Assembly: GCF_963924675.1 (NCBI RefSeq)
Contig: NC_089220.1
Span: forward strand, 56,058,639-56,122,638
From: Phocoena phocoena
Lineage: Eukaryota > Chordata > Mammalia > Artiodactyla > Phocoenidae
DNA: 64,000 nucleotides
Reading direction: 5' to 3'
Part shown: positions 24,201 through 36,420 of the stretch, piece after piece
Position numbering within the stretch: position 1 is the stretch's first letter
Layout of the letters: every line of letters starts with the position of its first letter
Notes under the pieces: model-generated
The model's input: only the letters and a program-made list of their open reading frames with translations
Told to the model about the DNA's origin: nothing
Database searches by the model: none
Position numbers and translations under genes: made by a program

Positions 24201-25711
24201 TTCATGGTTGTATGTGATTTCTCCAGTTGTATTGATTAAATACATACAGACATATATACATACATAGATGGGGGGGGGTGTCCACACATACATATACTCC
24301 AGGGGCCATAGATCATCTTTAGCAGATATTGAAGTAATGGAATTGTTTTCTTTGCCTTCTATGTGATGGAATTAAAGTAATGGTAAAGAGGTAGGGCTAC
24401 TTTATTGCTAAGAGTACTTTTTCTCATTACATTCACAACAGAAAGTACCTTGTTTTATTCACTATTCGTAAGATGAAGGTGTGTAAACTGACTTCTCTAT
24501 CAGTTTGAAACTTTATATAATGCCTCTATGTCCTAATTGTTTTAAATGGTTAAAGAGAACAATTATATAATGTTGCTTAATGTGAAAAATGTTATCAAGT
24601 GGAATAAAGACTATTTGATGTTAAAGAAAATCAATTTGGGGGAATTTAATTGAAAACAAAACTACAAGTATTTTGAAGCCATTCTTTATCATGTGTTTCT
24701 TAACCATGATCTATGGAGTCAGTTTTATTTAATTCTTGAGACCTGTATAAAAGGAAACCCTGTTTTTTCCCAACTCTGAGTATACTAAAATTAAAGAAGA
24801 TACATTTAAGGACATTTTCCTCAATGTAAAGAAAGTATTTGCTAACGTAAAATTCTCTTTCACATTAAGTTGTGGATACTTAGTTGATATACCTTTCTGC
24901 TTATGCACTGTGAATGTTAAATCCACATCCTAAATTTAAAATATTTGTAAGTCCTTCATGAGACTATTTGTAAATGTTTTACATACTACAGTCTTGATTA
25001 CACATTCAATATTATATTAAAAAATAAATATTGCACTTTATCTTTATAATAATTATCTTTATAATAAAGTATTTATATTATGATCAGTACACAAATATAT
25101 GTAGAAAAGCGGCAAATATGATGATTTAAAGCACAATTTTCAATTAGTTTTTCTCAGACATTTTGAAATGCTTCTGTATACTAAAAATTTTTCTTTTATG
25201 TGTTAACCACAAGTTAGTTGGTATCATTAGACTTCCCTTGACATTTGCTACCTCTGATGAATTTAGCCTTTGATTTGAAAACCAGCTTTCTTAGATTTTT
25301 CAGCCTATTTTTCTTTTCAATCTAATGTGAGTCTACCTATTTCAAAATATACTTTGTTTTCTATTTCTACATAATAAACTTAACTAAGAGATTAGTTTTA
25401 CTATCCTCATGCTTTTTTTTTTTTTTTTGGTATATATAGAATTTAGCACAAATAAGAATAGGGCATGTTTCTTTCCTTATAAGCACTATTCTACTTTTAT
25501 TGAGATTCTTAAAAAGGGTCCATGTTTTTGTTTCATAGTATTATATATTTTCATAATTCCTTATGCATGTATATTTATAGTTATCTTTAAACATAATGTA
25601 AGCTTCTAATTGATGGTGTGAAATTTCCAAAAGAATATCATCCAAGGTATTTTCTTTAGGCAGATATTAACATTTCTGGACTAATTTCCAGTTGAAATAA
25701 ACACATTGCTT
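24201..25711. other. AT-rich, no gene recognised
   Basis: No convincing frame. A run of nine G at 24270-24278 is flanked by TACA/CATA-rich sequence. A T run of 18 lies at 25412-25429. Confidence 0.5.
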
Positions 25712-26072
25712 AATAATGTATTGGTTGCATCTTTATTCCTGTCCTGCCCCAAAGACACTGACGTAGAGAATGTACTTGAGGACACAGGGAGGGGGAAGGG
25801 TAAGCTGGGACGAAGTGAGAGAGTGGCATGGACATATATACACTACCAAATGTAAAATAGATAGCTAGTGGGAAGCAGCCACAAAGCACAGGGAGATCAG
25901 CTCGGTGCTTTGTGACCACCTAGAAGGTTGGGATAGGGAGGATGGGAGGGAGACGCAAGAGGGAAGAGATATGGGGTTATATGTATATGTATAGCTGCTT
26001 CACTTTGTTATAAAGCAGAAACTAACACACCATTGTAAAGCAATTATACTCCAATAAAGGTGTTAAGAAAAA

Positions 26073-26348
26073 AGGTTACTGAATACTTTGTGGGCCTCTC
26101 TGAGGGCCGTTTTGTCTGTTCCTTCTTCCATCAGATGACTCTCAATGTATATACTTAAAGGCAGTTGCTTTCCTACTACTGCCTTCCTCCTACTTTGTTC
26201 CCATCATAGATTTTGGAGTAGTACTACCTGTTCATCAGGGAGAAACAGAAAGGGCCTTGAAAATTTGGGCTTAAAGAGAGTCCTTCCTCTCTTTATCTAT
26301 GTGCTATAGCCTCCCCAATAAAAATAAATAAACAAAACTTTCTCTGCT
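26073..26348 (+). other. Candidate L1 3'-transduced flanking DNA
   Basis: About 275 bp, not L1-like, lying between the weak A tract of the L1 and a second A run, and enclosed by the 13-bp duplication. This is what is expected when L1 transcription reads past its own weak signal and stops at a downstream one. The source locus is not in this window. No open frame. Confidence 0.75.
26317..26332 (+). terminator. Cluster of three overlapping AATAAA polyadenylation signals
   Basis: AATAAA occurs at 26317-26322, 26323-26328 and 26327-26332. The A run starts at 26349, 16 nt after the last signal, which is the usual spacing between signal and cleavage. The L1's own AATAAA is at 26053-26058. Confidence 0.75.
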
Positions 26349-26367
26349 AAAAAAAATAATGTATTGG

Positions 26368-27239
26368 AGTTTGAATCATACATTTTGAAAAACAGAGGTT
26401 TCATTGGTTTATATTTTATTTATATATGTAACAGCTTATAAGTATTATTTTTATCATACCAGATTTTGTTTAGATTCATACAATGAGAATTTAATTTAAA
26501 GGAAAACAGAACATACTTCTCATAAAAGTTGAATAGGTAAGTTTCTATTCTTATTGGACTATGTAATATAAACAGAAAATGAAATCTGAAATGGAGTCAG
26601 AAGCCAGCTTACCGCATATTATGTCTTGGATGAATAAAAACAAAATATAATAGGTTTTAATAGCATTGCCACGATTTACATCTCCAATATTAATTTAGTA
26701 CATATTTTCAAAATAGTTAGTGATAGTATGGAATATAGCATTTTAAATTCTCATCAATTTTTGTCTCTGTCTTTGCAACTGTGGTATAAAATACCTAGTA
26801 TGGAAAATAAAATCTCCCACAAATATTCAAACAAGGGTTTCAAAGTGCAATGTAAGGTATATTCTCTTTGGTAAGTCCTAGTGAATTACACTATTGTTTG
26901 AGTCTTATAATAGTCTAAGTATTTCTTTTCTGAACAGATAACAGATGATTTTTAAATTCCTTCTAGGAAAGTACTCTTTTTTTGGTAAATGTATCAAGAT
27001 ATGCTTATACCAGCAAAGCTATCGGTTTGTAATAAAAAATGTTCTATTATTCACTGAATTCTTAACTGTGTGAATTCAGAATTTCTAATGTAATTCATAA
27101 TAGTACTTTCTTGCCAATGTATATTCTTAAATGACTTAAATTTTACCAGAAAAATTGCTATCTACAATACTGTAGAATATATGACTTTTCCAGCTTTATA
27201 TCCTGCTTATCAGACTCCAAAGAGATAGGAGTTTGCTTG
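26368..27239. other. AT-rich, no gene recognised
   Basis: No open frame of note and no repeat that I can name. Confidence 0.5.
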
Positions 27240-27590
27240 TGACCAAGCCCAAACAATCATGACCTAGATGTTTTACCTGAAAAATGCCTACATATCCCTC
27301 TGTCCTCATTTCTACCACTATAGTTCCTTTCTCTAATGACTATTGCCTAAATTCTCACCTGATTTCTCTAGTCTTAATCTTGTACATTTCAAACCATTTT
27401 CTACACAACATTTTGGATTCTGTTTTTAAATTACAAACCAATACATGTCACTTCTTGATTAATCTTCTTTTATTGCTTCTCATCATGCTTATAATAAAAC
27501 TCAAATTCTTTACTATGATATATGATGTTATAGAGGATCTGAGGAAGCTACACCACATAACCTTCTATTTAAATACTTTTTTTCACCTCT
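27240..27590 (+). mobile_element. L2-like ancient LINE fragment
   Basis: The region around 27440-27550 (atgtcacttcttgattaatc ... ataataaaactcaaattctt ... ) follows the order of the L2 3' end. The 122-codon frame at 27284-27652 runs through it but is leucine- and isoleucine-rich without a domain, and I do not call it a gene. Confidence 0.35.
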
Positions 27591-27599
27591 TTTTTTGGC

Positions 27600-29150
27600 C
27601 AGGAGAAAACAATGAAAGAATGGAGTGGTTAAATATATTGGCAAGTGAATAGTTATAGTGCTGACCTAGGTAATATGAACTGGAGCTAAGTACTTCATTA
27701 CTTGTGTGTAAAGTCCGTATGGTGATGGATGTTTGAAATGGAGATTTTTGGAGATGGTACAGATATTGCTGATTATGAGGTCTAAGGTGACAAGATGTAA
27801 GTGGTTTTTGAGGTGGGATAGAGGAAGAGATGGTTGGATCTGAGGAGGCTGAGGTACTAAGAGGCCAGGCTACTAAATGAATCATGTATGTGGAAGTTGT
27901 TTATCTCAAGAACAATGATATGAACATTGATGGAGGGAGGACAGTGAGCCAGGTAGACAAATATCTGGATGTTCAGAAATGATAAGAACAAGCAGAGCTT
28001 ACTGGCAGTATTGTAAAAAGAGGTGTTTTGTTTGTTCTTTTAAAGAAGGATAATAAAAATGGTTCAAAAGTAGAACAAGAAGCAATAAATTTATATCCAG
28101 ACCCCTGGCATATGGTGTATTGAACAAAACAAAATCTCTTCTTGAGAGGGCAGCATAGGACAACAGTTTCCTCAGGTAAATGTTGAATTTCCATTAAAGC
28201 ATGGATGTGAAGGGAACTCGGAGAAGAAGCTGAAAATATCAGCATTTTGCTGATTAAAACTTAAATTTCTGTAGGCTAGGTGGAATAGTTTTGTGTTCAG
28301 TAACAAAGAGTGGTTAGAGTGATTATCAGATGAAAATAATATTGTGAGGATAAGGATATATTTTAACTGGTTGATATGAAAGTTCCTATTCTGATGAAGA
28401 TTGAGATAAAGAAGGGATGCATGCATAATGGAATCAGTCTACATGACTATTAGAGGAATAAAAAGTTCTTAAAAATTAATATTACTTTTTAATTAACGGA
28501 TAATTTAGCAGATCTCCAATCCTATGTACAGGTATGTTGGTCAGGAGAATGCATATAATTTTTCTCTGTATTTTTTCTTTGTCTTACTTATGCCTTCTCC
28601 ATGAAATCATGGTTATAAGAAGGCAAAAAAAAAAAAATTACTTTCACCTACTTTCACTCTCAAGCCCCAGTTATTGTTGAGTACAACTGAAGAATGGAGA
28701 TGGTTAAGGCAAATTCCCTTCTGAATCACCCACAATAAATAAAACATCTTATTTCATCTTACTTCAAAACTAAAACTGAAAGAATGCCTTTGGTCCCAAC
28801 AATGTTAAGATATTGTTCATGAAACAGTTCAGTTACTTTCAAGAGTTATTTTATTATAATTCTATAGACATAGAGAGGAAGACTATGTTCTTCCTTTTTC
28901 TCTTTAATTTTTGTTTGATAAATTTAATTTAAGGAATTATAAATAAATTCATCGTTCTAAAAAAAACATTTCAAGTAGTTATTGATGAGTAACTTGAAGT
29001 CATGCTTGAGTTGGTTTTCTACATTTGAAAACCCAAAGACCATATAAATGGAGACAATCCAAATTAGAAAGCATTACTACTAATAGCATGATGTGAGACA
29101 GGGAACAGTTAAGAAATGTACAGTCCTACTTAGCAATATAAAACCAGGTA
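27600..29150. other. No gene recognised; possible ancient repeat at 27630-28000
   Basis: 27630-28000 is G-rich on the plus strand (gatgg and gagg repeats), unlike its AT-rich neighbours, and may be an unnamed old element. Minus-strand frames of 84-100 codons here have no domain. A13 lies at 28627-28639. Confidence 0.4.
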
Positions 29151-29152
29151 AA

Positions 29153-29526
29153 TGTTATGGACAGAATGCATATGTCCCCCAAAAGTCATCTGTTGAAGTC
29201 CTAGCCTGCAGGGTGGCTGTATTTGGAGTAAGGGCGTAATTAATATTAAATGAATTAATAAGGGTGGGGCTCTTATCTGATAGAATTAGTTTATTACAAG
29301 AAGAAATATCAGAGAGTTCTCTCTCTTGCTCTGCACCCAAAGAGAAGGAAAAGGCACATGACAACATGGCTGAAGGGCATCTGTCTGCAAGATAGGAAGA
29401 CAGCTGTCACCAGAAACCAACTCTGCTGGACCTTGACCTGGGACTTGCACCTTCCAGAACTGTTGGGAAATAAATTTTTGTTATTTAAGCCATGCATTTT
29501 GCTATGATGCCCCAAGCAAACTAATA
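29153..29526 (+). mobile_element. MaLR LTR, MST/THE1-like
   Basis: Starts tgttatggacagaatgcata, contains tgtcccccaaaagtcatctgttgaagtcc (in order) and ends gggaaataaatttttgtt...agcaaactaata. These are the ordered blocks of MST/THE1-type LTRs, with the polyadenylation signal aataaa in place near the end. About 374 bp, single LTR, diverged. The 70- and 68-codon frames on the minus strand are incidental. Confidence 0.85.
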
Positions 29527-30429
29527 TAGTTTAATATGTAACTTTAGATATATTAACTCACACATGTCATTAATCTATGCTTACATACATATATGTTTAG
29601 TATCTTAGTAAATTATGTACCTATTTTTAAAACATAAACAGGATGTATCTCAGAATTAAGTTACCATCAGAAAAAAAACTACTCTGATACTTATGAATCA
29701 GAACACATATCAACAAATTACTATCTTTTTTGGAGGATCTATAAAAAGTATTCATATTGAGGTTATTCTAAATTTTTAAGTAAATGAGCTATTTCATAGT
29801 TTCTCTCTGTAGATATTGAAGTCAAGGGAAATGCTATCAAAATGGAAGTCATGTAAAATGTTAACAATAGCTTCACAAAGAAACATGTATTGAAGGAACA
29901 AGAGAACATTTTCCAAATATATTACAATTTAGTTTGAAGTATACTCTGATGGATTTCACATATCATTTGGTGAGTCTCTTTAACATGTTAATGTACACTG
30001 TTATTTTTTAAATTTTACTTTATTTGATCAATTTTGCAAGGATAGAAATCTACAGATAGGATTCAGTGCACTGATAAGGATAAGAAGATGAGAAGACAAT
30101 TGTCAGATAACTTTACAGGAAAATCAGCTAGGGCTGAGATGAGAATTTCTCCTTAAAGAAGATGGATGCTTCACTTTTATCTTCAGAGAAGTAAAGGACA
30201 GAAACCGCATAAAGTAACCACACATATACTTCATGAATAGCAGAATTGTTAGATGGAACTTGGTAAAATAGCACTTAAAAACATGTATATGCATTCCTTA
30301 CGATAATAGATATGAAAATACCTCACATAAACACTGATTTTAAACTCTTCTTAACTAGGAAATAGATGTGTAATTCCACAACCTAAATAATAATTAATGG
30401 AAAAATACTAGAATATGGTCTACCATGAG
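29527..30429. other. AT-rich, no gene recognised
   Basis: No open frame over 60 codons and no named repeat seen. Confidence 0.5.
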
Positions 30430-31090
30430 TCTCAGTCCACTGTGGTTCTGAAGGTCCTAGCTGAGTAAACAGTTCAAACAAACAACGTCTGAAAAATTAA
30501 AGTTACATTGTCCCTATTTAAAAGGACATTATTATCTGCATAGTTATCCCAAGTGAATCAATAACTAGATAAATCAGTATAAACATACAGTAAATTGACA
30601 TAAAATTAATGTATTTCTAAAATAAGCAATAACCAGTTTGAAACTAAAATTTAAGACTAGATTTCATAGATTATTAAAAATATGAAATAGAATACCAAAT
30701 AACTATGTTGGAGTTTCAGAAGAAAACTATAATATTGTTCTCACATCATACATAAAACAACAGAAAATAGAGAAATGTGCCATGTTTCTGAAAGGAGAAA
30801 AAGCTAATTATACACACACACACACAAAATCTGTGAAAATTTAAGCATTAGTTGTTTCTAAATTCTGGAGAAGTAAATAAAGATTTTGGGGTGAGATGAA
30901 GTGGTTAGCTCTATCACCTTGTTTTTATGTCTACTGTCCTAAATTATTCTGAAACAATAAAGAAAGGATGATAGCTTGGATTGAAAGCCTGTCCCCACTA
31001 CACACTAAAACATGTTTAATAGCTCTAATACCAAAATAAGCATGCATACCAGAAAAGAACAGAAAAACAAAATATTTTAAATGTACAAAT
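30430..31090 (+). mobile_element. Old L1 ORF2 fragment (RT region)
   Basis: Diverged L1 blocks in ORF2 order: gaaggtcctagctgagtaaa, then cattgtccctatttaaaagg at the place of the RT active site, then agaaatgtgccatgtttctg. No reading frame survives. A (CA)8 run lies at 30812-30826. Confidence 0.6.
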
Positions 31091-31119
31091 CTTTATAAAT
31101 GTATACTGTGCAAATATTA

Positions 31120-31316
31120 CTGTTTTTTGAATCAACTTTTTTTGAGGTATAGTTGATTTAAAATATTATATTACTTTTAGGTGTACAAAATAGTGACTCA
31201 AAATGTTTATGTACTCTACTCCATTTAACATGATTATAAACTATTGGCTATATTCCGTGTGCTGTACAATATATATTTTAGCTTATTTATTTTAGGTATA
31301 GTAGTTTGGACCTTTT
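31120..31316 (-). mobile_element. Old L1 3' UTR, split by the full-length L1
   Basis: Reverse-strand L1 3' end (tttgaggtatagttgattta, ggctatattccgtgtgctgt). It stops at the 14-bp duplication 31303-31316 and continues unbroken in L1 terms at 37098, after the younger L1. Confidence 0.85.
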
Positions 31317-32064
31317 TTTTCTTTTCTTTTGTTATAACATCTTTATTGGAGTATAATTGCTTTACAATGGTGTGTTAGTTTCTGCTTTAAAACAAAGTGA
31401 AACAGCCATACATATATCCCGATATCCCCTCCTGCTTGTGTCTCCCTGCCACCCACCCTCCCTATCCTATCTCTCTAGGTGGTCACAAAGCAGCAAGCTG
31501 ATCTCCCTGTGCTATGTGGCTGCTTCCCACTAGCTATCTATTTTACGTTTAGTAGTGTATATATGTCCATGGCACTATCTAACTTCATCCCAGCTTACCC
31601 TTACCCCTCCCTGTGTCCTCAAGTCCATTCTGTATGTCTGCGTCTTTATTCCTGTCCTGTCCTAGATTCTTCAGAACCATTTTTTCCCCCTTAGGTTCCA
31701 TATATATGTGTTAGAATATGGTATTTGTTTTTCTCTTTCTGGCTTACTTCAGTCTAAATGACAGACTCTATGTCCATCCACCTCACTACAAATAAGTCAA
31801 TTTCGTTTCCTTTTATGGCTGAGTAGTATTCCATTGTATATATGTGCCACATCTTCTTTATCCATTCATATGTCAACGGACACTTAGGTTGCTTCCCTGT
31901 CCTAGTTATTGTAAATAGAGCTGCAAAGAACATTGTGGTACATGACTCTTTTTGAATTATGGTTTTCTCAGGGTATATGCCCAGTAGTGGGATTGCTAGG
32001 TTATATGGTAATTATATTTTTATTTTTCTAATGAACCTCCATACTGTTCTCCATAGTGGCTGTA

Positions 32065-35000
32065 TCATTCCCACCAACAGTGCAAGAGTGTTCCCTTTTC
32101 TCCAGACTCTCTCCAGCATTTATTGTTTCTAGGTTTTTTGATGATGGCCATTCTGACTGGTGTAAGGTGATAACTCATTGCAGTTTTGATGTACACTTCT
32201 CTAATAATTAGTGATGTTGAGCATGCTTTCATGTGTTTCTTGGCAATCTGTATATCTTCTTTGGAGAAATGTCTATTTAGGTCTTCTGCCCATTTTTGGA
32301 TTGGGTTTTTTGTTTCTTTGATACTGAGCTGCATGAGCTGCTTGCAAATTTTGGAGATTAATCCTTTGTCAGTTGCTTCATTTGCAAATATTTTCTCCCA
32401 TTCTGAGGGTTGTCTTTTTGTCTTGTTTATGGTTTCCTTTGCTATGCAAAACCTTTTAAGTTTACCTAGATCCCACTTATTTTTATTTTTATTTAGATTT
32501 CTCTAGGGACTGGGTGAAAAAGGATCTTGCTGTGATTTATGTCATAGAGTGTTCTGCCTATGTTTTCCTCTAAAAGTTTTATAGTGTCTGGCCTTACAAT
32601 TAGGTCTTTAATCCATTTTGAGTTTATTTTTGTGTATGATGTTAGGGAGTGTTCTAATTTCATTACTTTATATGTAGCTGTCCAGTTTTCAAAGCAGCCT
32701 TCATTGAAGAGGCTGTCTTTTCTCCATTGTATATTCTTGCCTCCTTTATCAAAAATAAGGTGACGATATGTGTGTGGGTTTATCTTTGGGGTTTTCTACC
32801 CTGTTCCATTGATCAATATTTTTGTTTTGGTGCCAGTACCATACTGTCTTGATTACTGTAGCTTTGTACTAGAGTCTGAAGTCAGGGAGCCTGATTCCTC
32901 CAGCTCCATTTTTCTTTCTCAAGGTTCCTTTGGCTATTCAGGGTATTTTGTGTTTCCATAGAAGGTCTGAAATGTTTTGTTCTAGTTCTGTGGAAAATGC
33001 CATTGGTAGTTTCATAAGGATTGCATTGAATCTGTAGATTGCTTTGGGTAGTAGAGTCATTTTCACAATGTTGATTCTTCCAATCCAAGACCGTGGTATA
33101 TCTCTCCATCTGTTTGTATCATCTTTAATTTCTTTCATCAGTGTCTTATAGTTTTCTGCATACAGGTCTTTGTCTCCTTAGGTAGGTTTATTCCTAGGTA
33201 TTCTTTTTGTTACAATGGTAAATGGGAGCACTTCCTTAATTTCTCTTTCAGATTTTTTATCAGTGTATAAGAATGCAGGAGATTTGTGTGCAGTAATTTT
33301 GTATCCTGCTAATTTACCAGATTCATTGATTAGCTCTGGTAGTTTTCTGGTAGCATCTTTAGGATTCTCTTTGTAAAGTATCAAGCTATCTGCAAACACT
33401 GACAGTTTTACTTCTACTTTTCCAATTTGGATTCCTTTTATGTCTTTTTCTTCTCTGATTGCTGTGGCTAGGATTTCCAAAACTATGTTGAATAAGAGTG
33501 GTGAGAGTGGGCAGCCTTGTCTTGTTCCTGATCTTGGTGGAAATGGTTTCAGTTTTTCACCATTGAGAACGATGTTGGCTGAGGGTTTGTCATATATGGA
33601 CTTTATTAAGTTCCCTCTGTGCCTACTTTCTGGAGAGTTTTTACCATAAGTGGATGTTGAATTTTGTCAAAAGCTTTACTGCATCTATTGAGATGGTCAT
33701 ATGGTTTTTCTCCTTAAATTTATTAATATGGTGTATCACATTGATTGATTTGCATATATTGAAGAATCCTTGCATTCCTGGGATAAACCCCACTTGATCA
33801 TGTTGTATGATCCTTTTAATGTGCTGTTTGCTAGTATTCTATTGAGGATTTTTGCATCTATGTTCATCAGTGATATTGGCCTATACTATTCGTTCTTTGT
33901 GACATCTTTGTCTGGTTTTGGTATCAGGGTGATGGTGACCTCATAGAATGAGTTTGGGAGTGTTCCTCCCTCTGCTATATATTGGAAGAGTGTTATATAT
34001 TGCTATATATTGGAAGAAGGATAAGTGTTAGCTCTTCTCTAAATGTTTCATAGAATTCGCCTGTGAAGCCGTCTGGTCCTGGGCTTTTGTTTGTTGGAAG
34101 ATTTTCAATCACAGTCTCAATTTCAGTGCTTTTGATTGGTCTGTTTCTATTTTCTATTTCTTCCTGGTTCATTTTCAGAAGGTTATGCATTTCTAAGACT
34201 TTGACCATTTCTTCCAGGTTGTCCGTTTTATTGGTATATGTGTTCTTGTAGTGATCTCTCATGATCCTTTGTCTTTCTGCAGTGTCAGTTGTAACTTCTC
34301 CTTTTTCATTTCTAATTCTATTGATTTGAGTCTTCTCCCTTCTTTTCTTGATGAGTCTGGCTAATGGTTTCTCAATTTTGTTTATCTTCTCAAAGAGCCA
34401 GCTTTTGGTTTTATTGATCTTTGCTATTGTTTCCTTCATTTCTTTTTCATTTATTTCTGATCTGATCTTCATGTTTTCTTTCCTTCTGCTAAGTTTGGGG
34501 TTTTTTTGTTCTTAGTTCTCTAATTGCTTTAGGTGTAAGTTTAGGTTGTTTGTTTGAGATTTTTCTTGTTTCTTAAGGTAGGAATATATTGCTATAAACA
34601 TCCTGCTTAGAACTGCTTTTGCTGCATCCCATAGGTTTTGGGTGGTCGTGTTTTCAATGTTATTTTTCTAGGCATTTTTTCATTTCCTCTCTGATGTCTT
34701 CAGTGATCCCTTCGTTATTAAGTAGTGTATTGTTTAGCCTCTATGTGGTTTTTTTTGTTTTACAGGTATTTTCCTGTAACGGATATCTAGTCTCATAGCA
34801 TTGTGGTCAGAAAAGATACTTCATACGATTTCAACTTTTTTAAATTTACCAAGGTTTTATTTGTGATGCAATATATGATCTATCCTGGAGAATGTTCCAT
34901 GAGCACTTGAGAAGAAAGTATATTCTGTTTTTTTTGGATGGAATGTCCTATAAATATCAATTAAGTCCATTCTGTTTAATATATCACTTAAAGCTTGTGT

Positions 35001-35480
35001 TTCCTTATTTATTTTCATTTTGGATGATCTGCCCATTGGTGAAAGTGGGGTGTTAAAGTCCCCTGGTATGATCGTGTTACTGTCGTCTTCCCCTTTTATG
35101 GCTGTTAGCATTTGCCTTATGTATTGAGGTGCTCCCATATTGGGTTCATAAATATTTACAATTGCTATATCTTCTTCTTGGATTGATCCTTTGATCATCA
35201 TTGAGTGTCCTTCTTTGTCTCTTGTAATAGTCTTTATTTTAAAGTCTCTTTTGTCTGATATGAGAATTGCTACTCCAGCTTTCTTTTGATTTCCATTTGC
35301 ATGGAATATCTTTTTCCATCCCCTCAGTTTCAGTCTGTATATGTCCCTAGGTCTGAACTTGGTCTCTTGTAGACAGCATATATATGGGTCTTGTTTTTGT
35401 ATCCATTTAGCCAGCCTATGTCTTTTGTTTGGAGCATTTAATCCATTTACATTTAAGGTAATTATAGATATGTATGTTCC
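32065..35480 (-). pseudogene. L1 ORF2 (endonuclease/reverse transcriptase), broken
   Basis: The endonuclease region is recognisable from about 35450: the NVNGLNAP start block, the LQETK block and, in an open frame at 35201-34857, GDFN (35063-35052) and the RIDHIL block near its end. The fingers segment follows at 34472-33993 ([14 protein letters not shown]). The RT palm lies at 33480-33178, where the active-site FADD reads FADS (33396-33385), so the second catalytic aspartate is lost. Late pieces follow at 33138-32882 and 32334-32065. There are several frame changes, and the usual start region near 35480 lacks a clear ATG. Confidence 0.92.
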
Positions 35481-35547
35481 TCATATCACTTTATTAATTG
35501 TTTTTGGTTTGTTATTGGAGGTCTTTTCCTTCTCCTGTGTTTCCTTG

Positions 35548-36420
35548 CTAGAGAAGTTCCTTTAGCATTTGTTGTAAAGCTGGTTTGGTGGTGCTGAATT
35601 CTCTTAGCTTTTGCTTGTCTGTAAAGGTTTTAATTTATCTGTCAAATCTGAATGAGATCCTTGCTGGATAGAGTAATCTTGGTGGTAGGTTTTTCCCTTT
35701 CATCACTTTAACTATGTCTTGCCAGTCCCTTCTGGCTTGCAGAGTTTCTGCTAAAAGATAAGCTGTTAACCTTATGGGGATTCCCCTGTATGTTTTTTGT
35801 TGCTTTTCCCTTGCTCCTTTTAATATTTTTTCTTTGTATTTAATTTTTGATAGTTTGATTAATATGTGTCTTGGCATGTTTCTCCTTGGATTTATTCTGT
35901 ATGGGACTCTCTGTGCTTCCTAGACTTTATTGACTATTTCCTTTCCCATATTAGGGAAGCTTTCAGCTATAATCTCTTCAAATATTTTCTCAATCCCTTT
36001 CTTTTTCTCTTCTTCTTCTGGGACCCCTATAATTCGAATGTTGGTGCGTTTAATTTTGTCCCAGATGTCTCTGATACTGTCCCCAGTTCTTTTCATTCTT
36101 TTTTCTTTATTCTGCTCTGCAGTAGTTATTTGCACTATTTTTTCTTCCAGGTGACTTATCCATTCTTCTGCCTCAGTTATTCTGCTATTGATTCCTTCTA
36201 GAAAATTTTTAATTTCATTTATTGTGTTCATCATTGTTTGTTTGCTCTTTAGTTCTTCTATGTCCTTGTTAAACATTTCTTGTATTTTCTCCATTCTATT
36301 TCCAAGATTTTGGATCATCTTTACTATCAGTACTCTGAATTCCTTTTCAGGTAGATTGCCTATTTCCTCTTCATTTGTTTGATTTGGTGGGGTTTTCTCT
36401 GTGTTTCTCTGTCTCCTCAT
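35548..36420 (-). pseudogene. L1 ORF1 with two in-frame stops, no frameshift
   Basis: ORF1p is the L1 RNA-binding, coiled-coil chaperone. From the ATG at 36420 (MRRQRN) to the natural stop at 35550-35548 the frame is one continuous register of 291 codons. It shows the coiled-coil half (EKIQEMFNKDIEELK, GINSRITEAEEWISHLEEK), the RRM-like half (RTNIRIIGVPEEEE) and the C-terminal half (MPRHILIKLSKIK to the LLQ-rich end). It is broken only by TAG at 35922-35920 and TAA at 35637-35635, both explicable as single substitutions. The frame is open upstream to 36498, but MRRQRN is the likelier start by family comparison. Confidence 0.9.

Larger units (their letters stand above)
25725..26354 (+). mobile_element. 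Short L1 with 5' micro-inversion and 3' transduced segment
   Basis: The 3' UTR of a young-type L1 runs from about 25751 to 26072, ending ccaataaaggtgttaag and a six-A tract. Non-L1 DNA follows (26073-26348), then AATAAA signals and a short A run. The same 13-bp aataatgtattgg stands at 25712-25724 and 26355-26367, outside both parts, so L1 and extra DNA entered together. The first 26 bp (25725-25750) are L1 sequence in the opposite orientation. Confidence 0.85.

Noticed and set aside
24270..24278. G-quadruplex from the G9 run
   Set aside because: A single G run; four separate G tracts are not present nearby.
27284..27652. 122-codon frame as a small membrane protein gene
   Set aside because: Ile/Leu-rich by AT content, overlaps an L2-like remnant, no promoter, splice or domain evidence.
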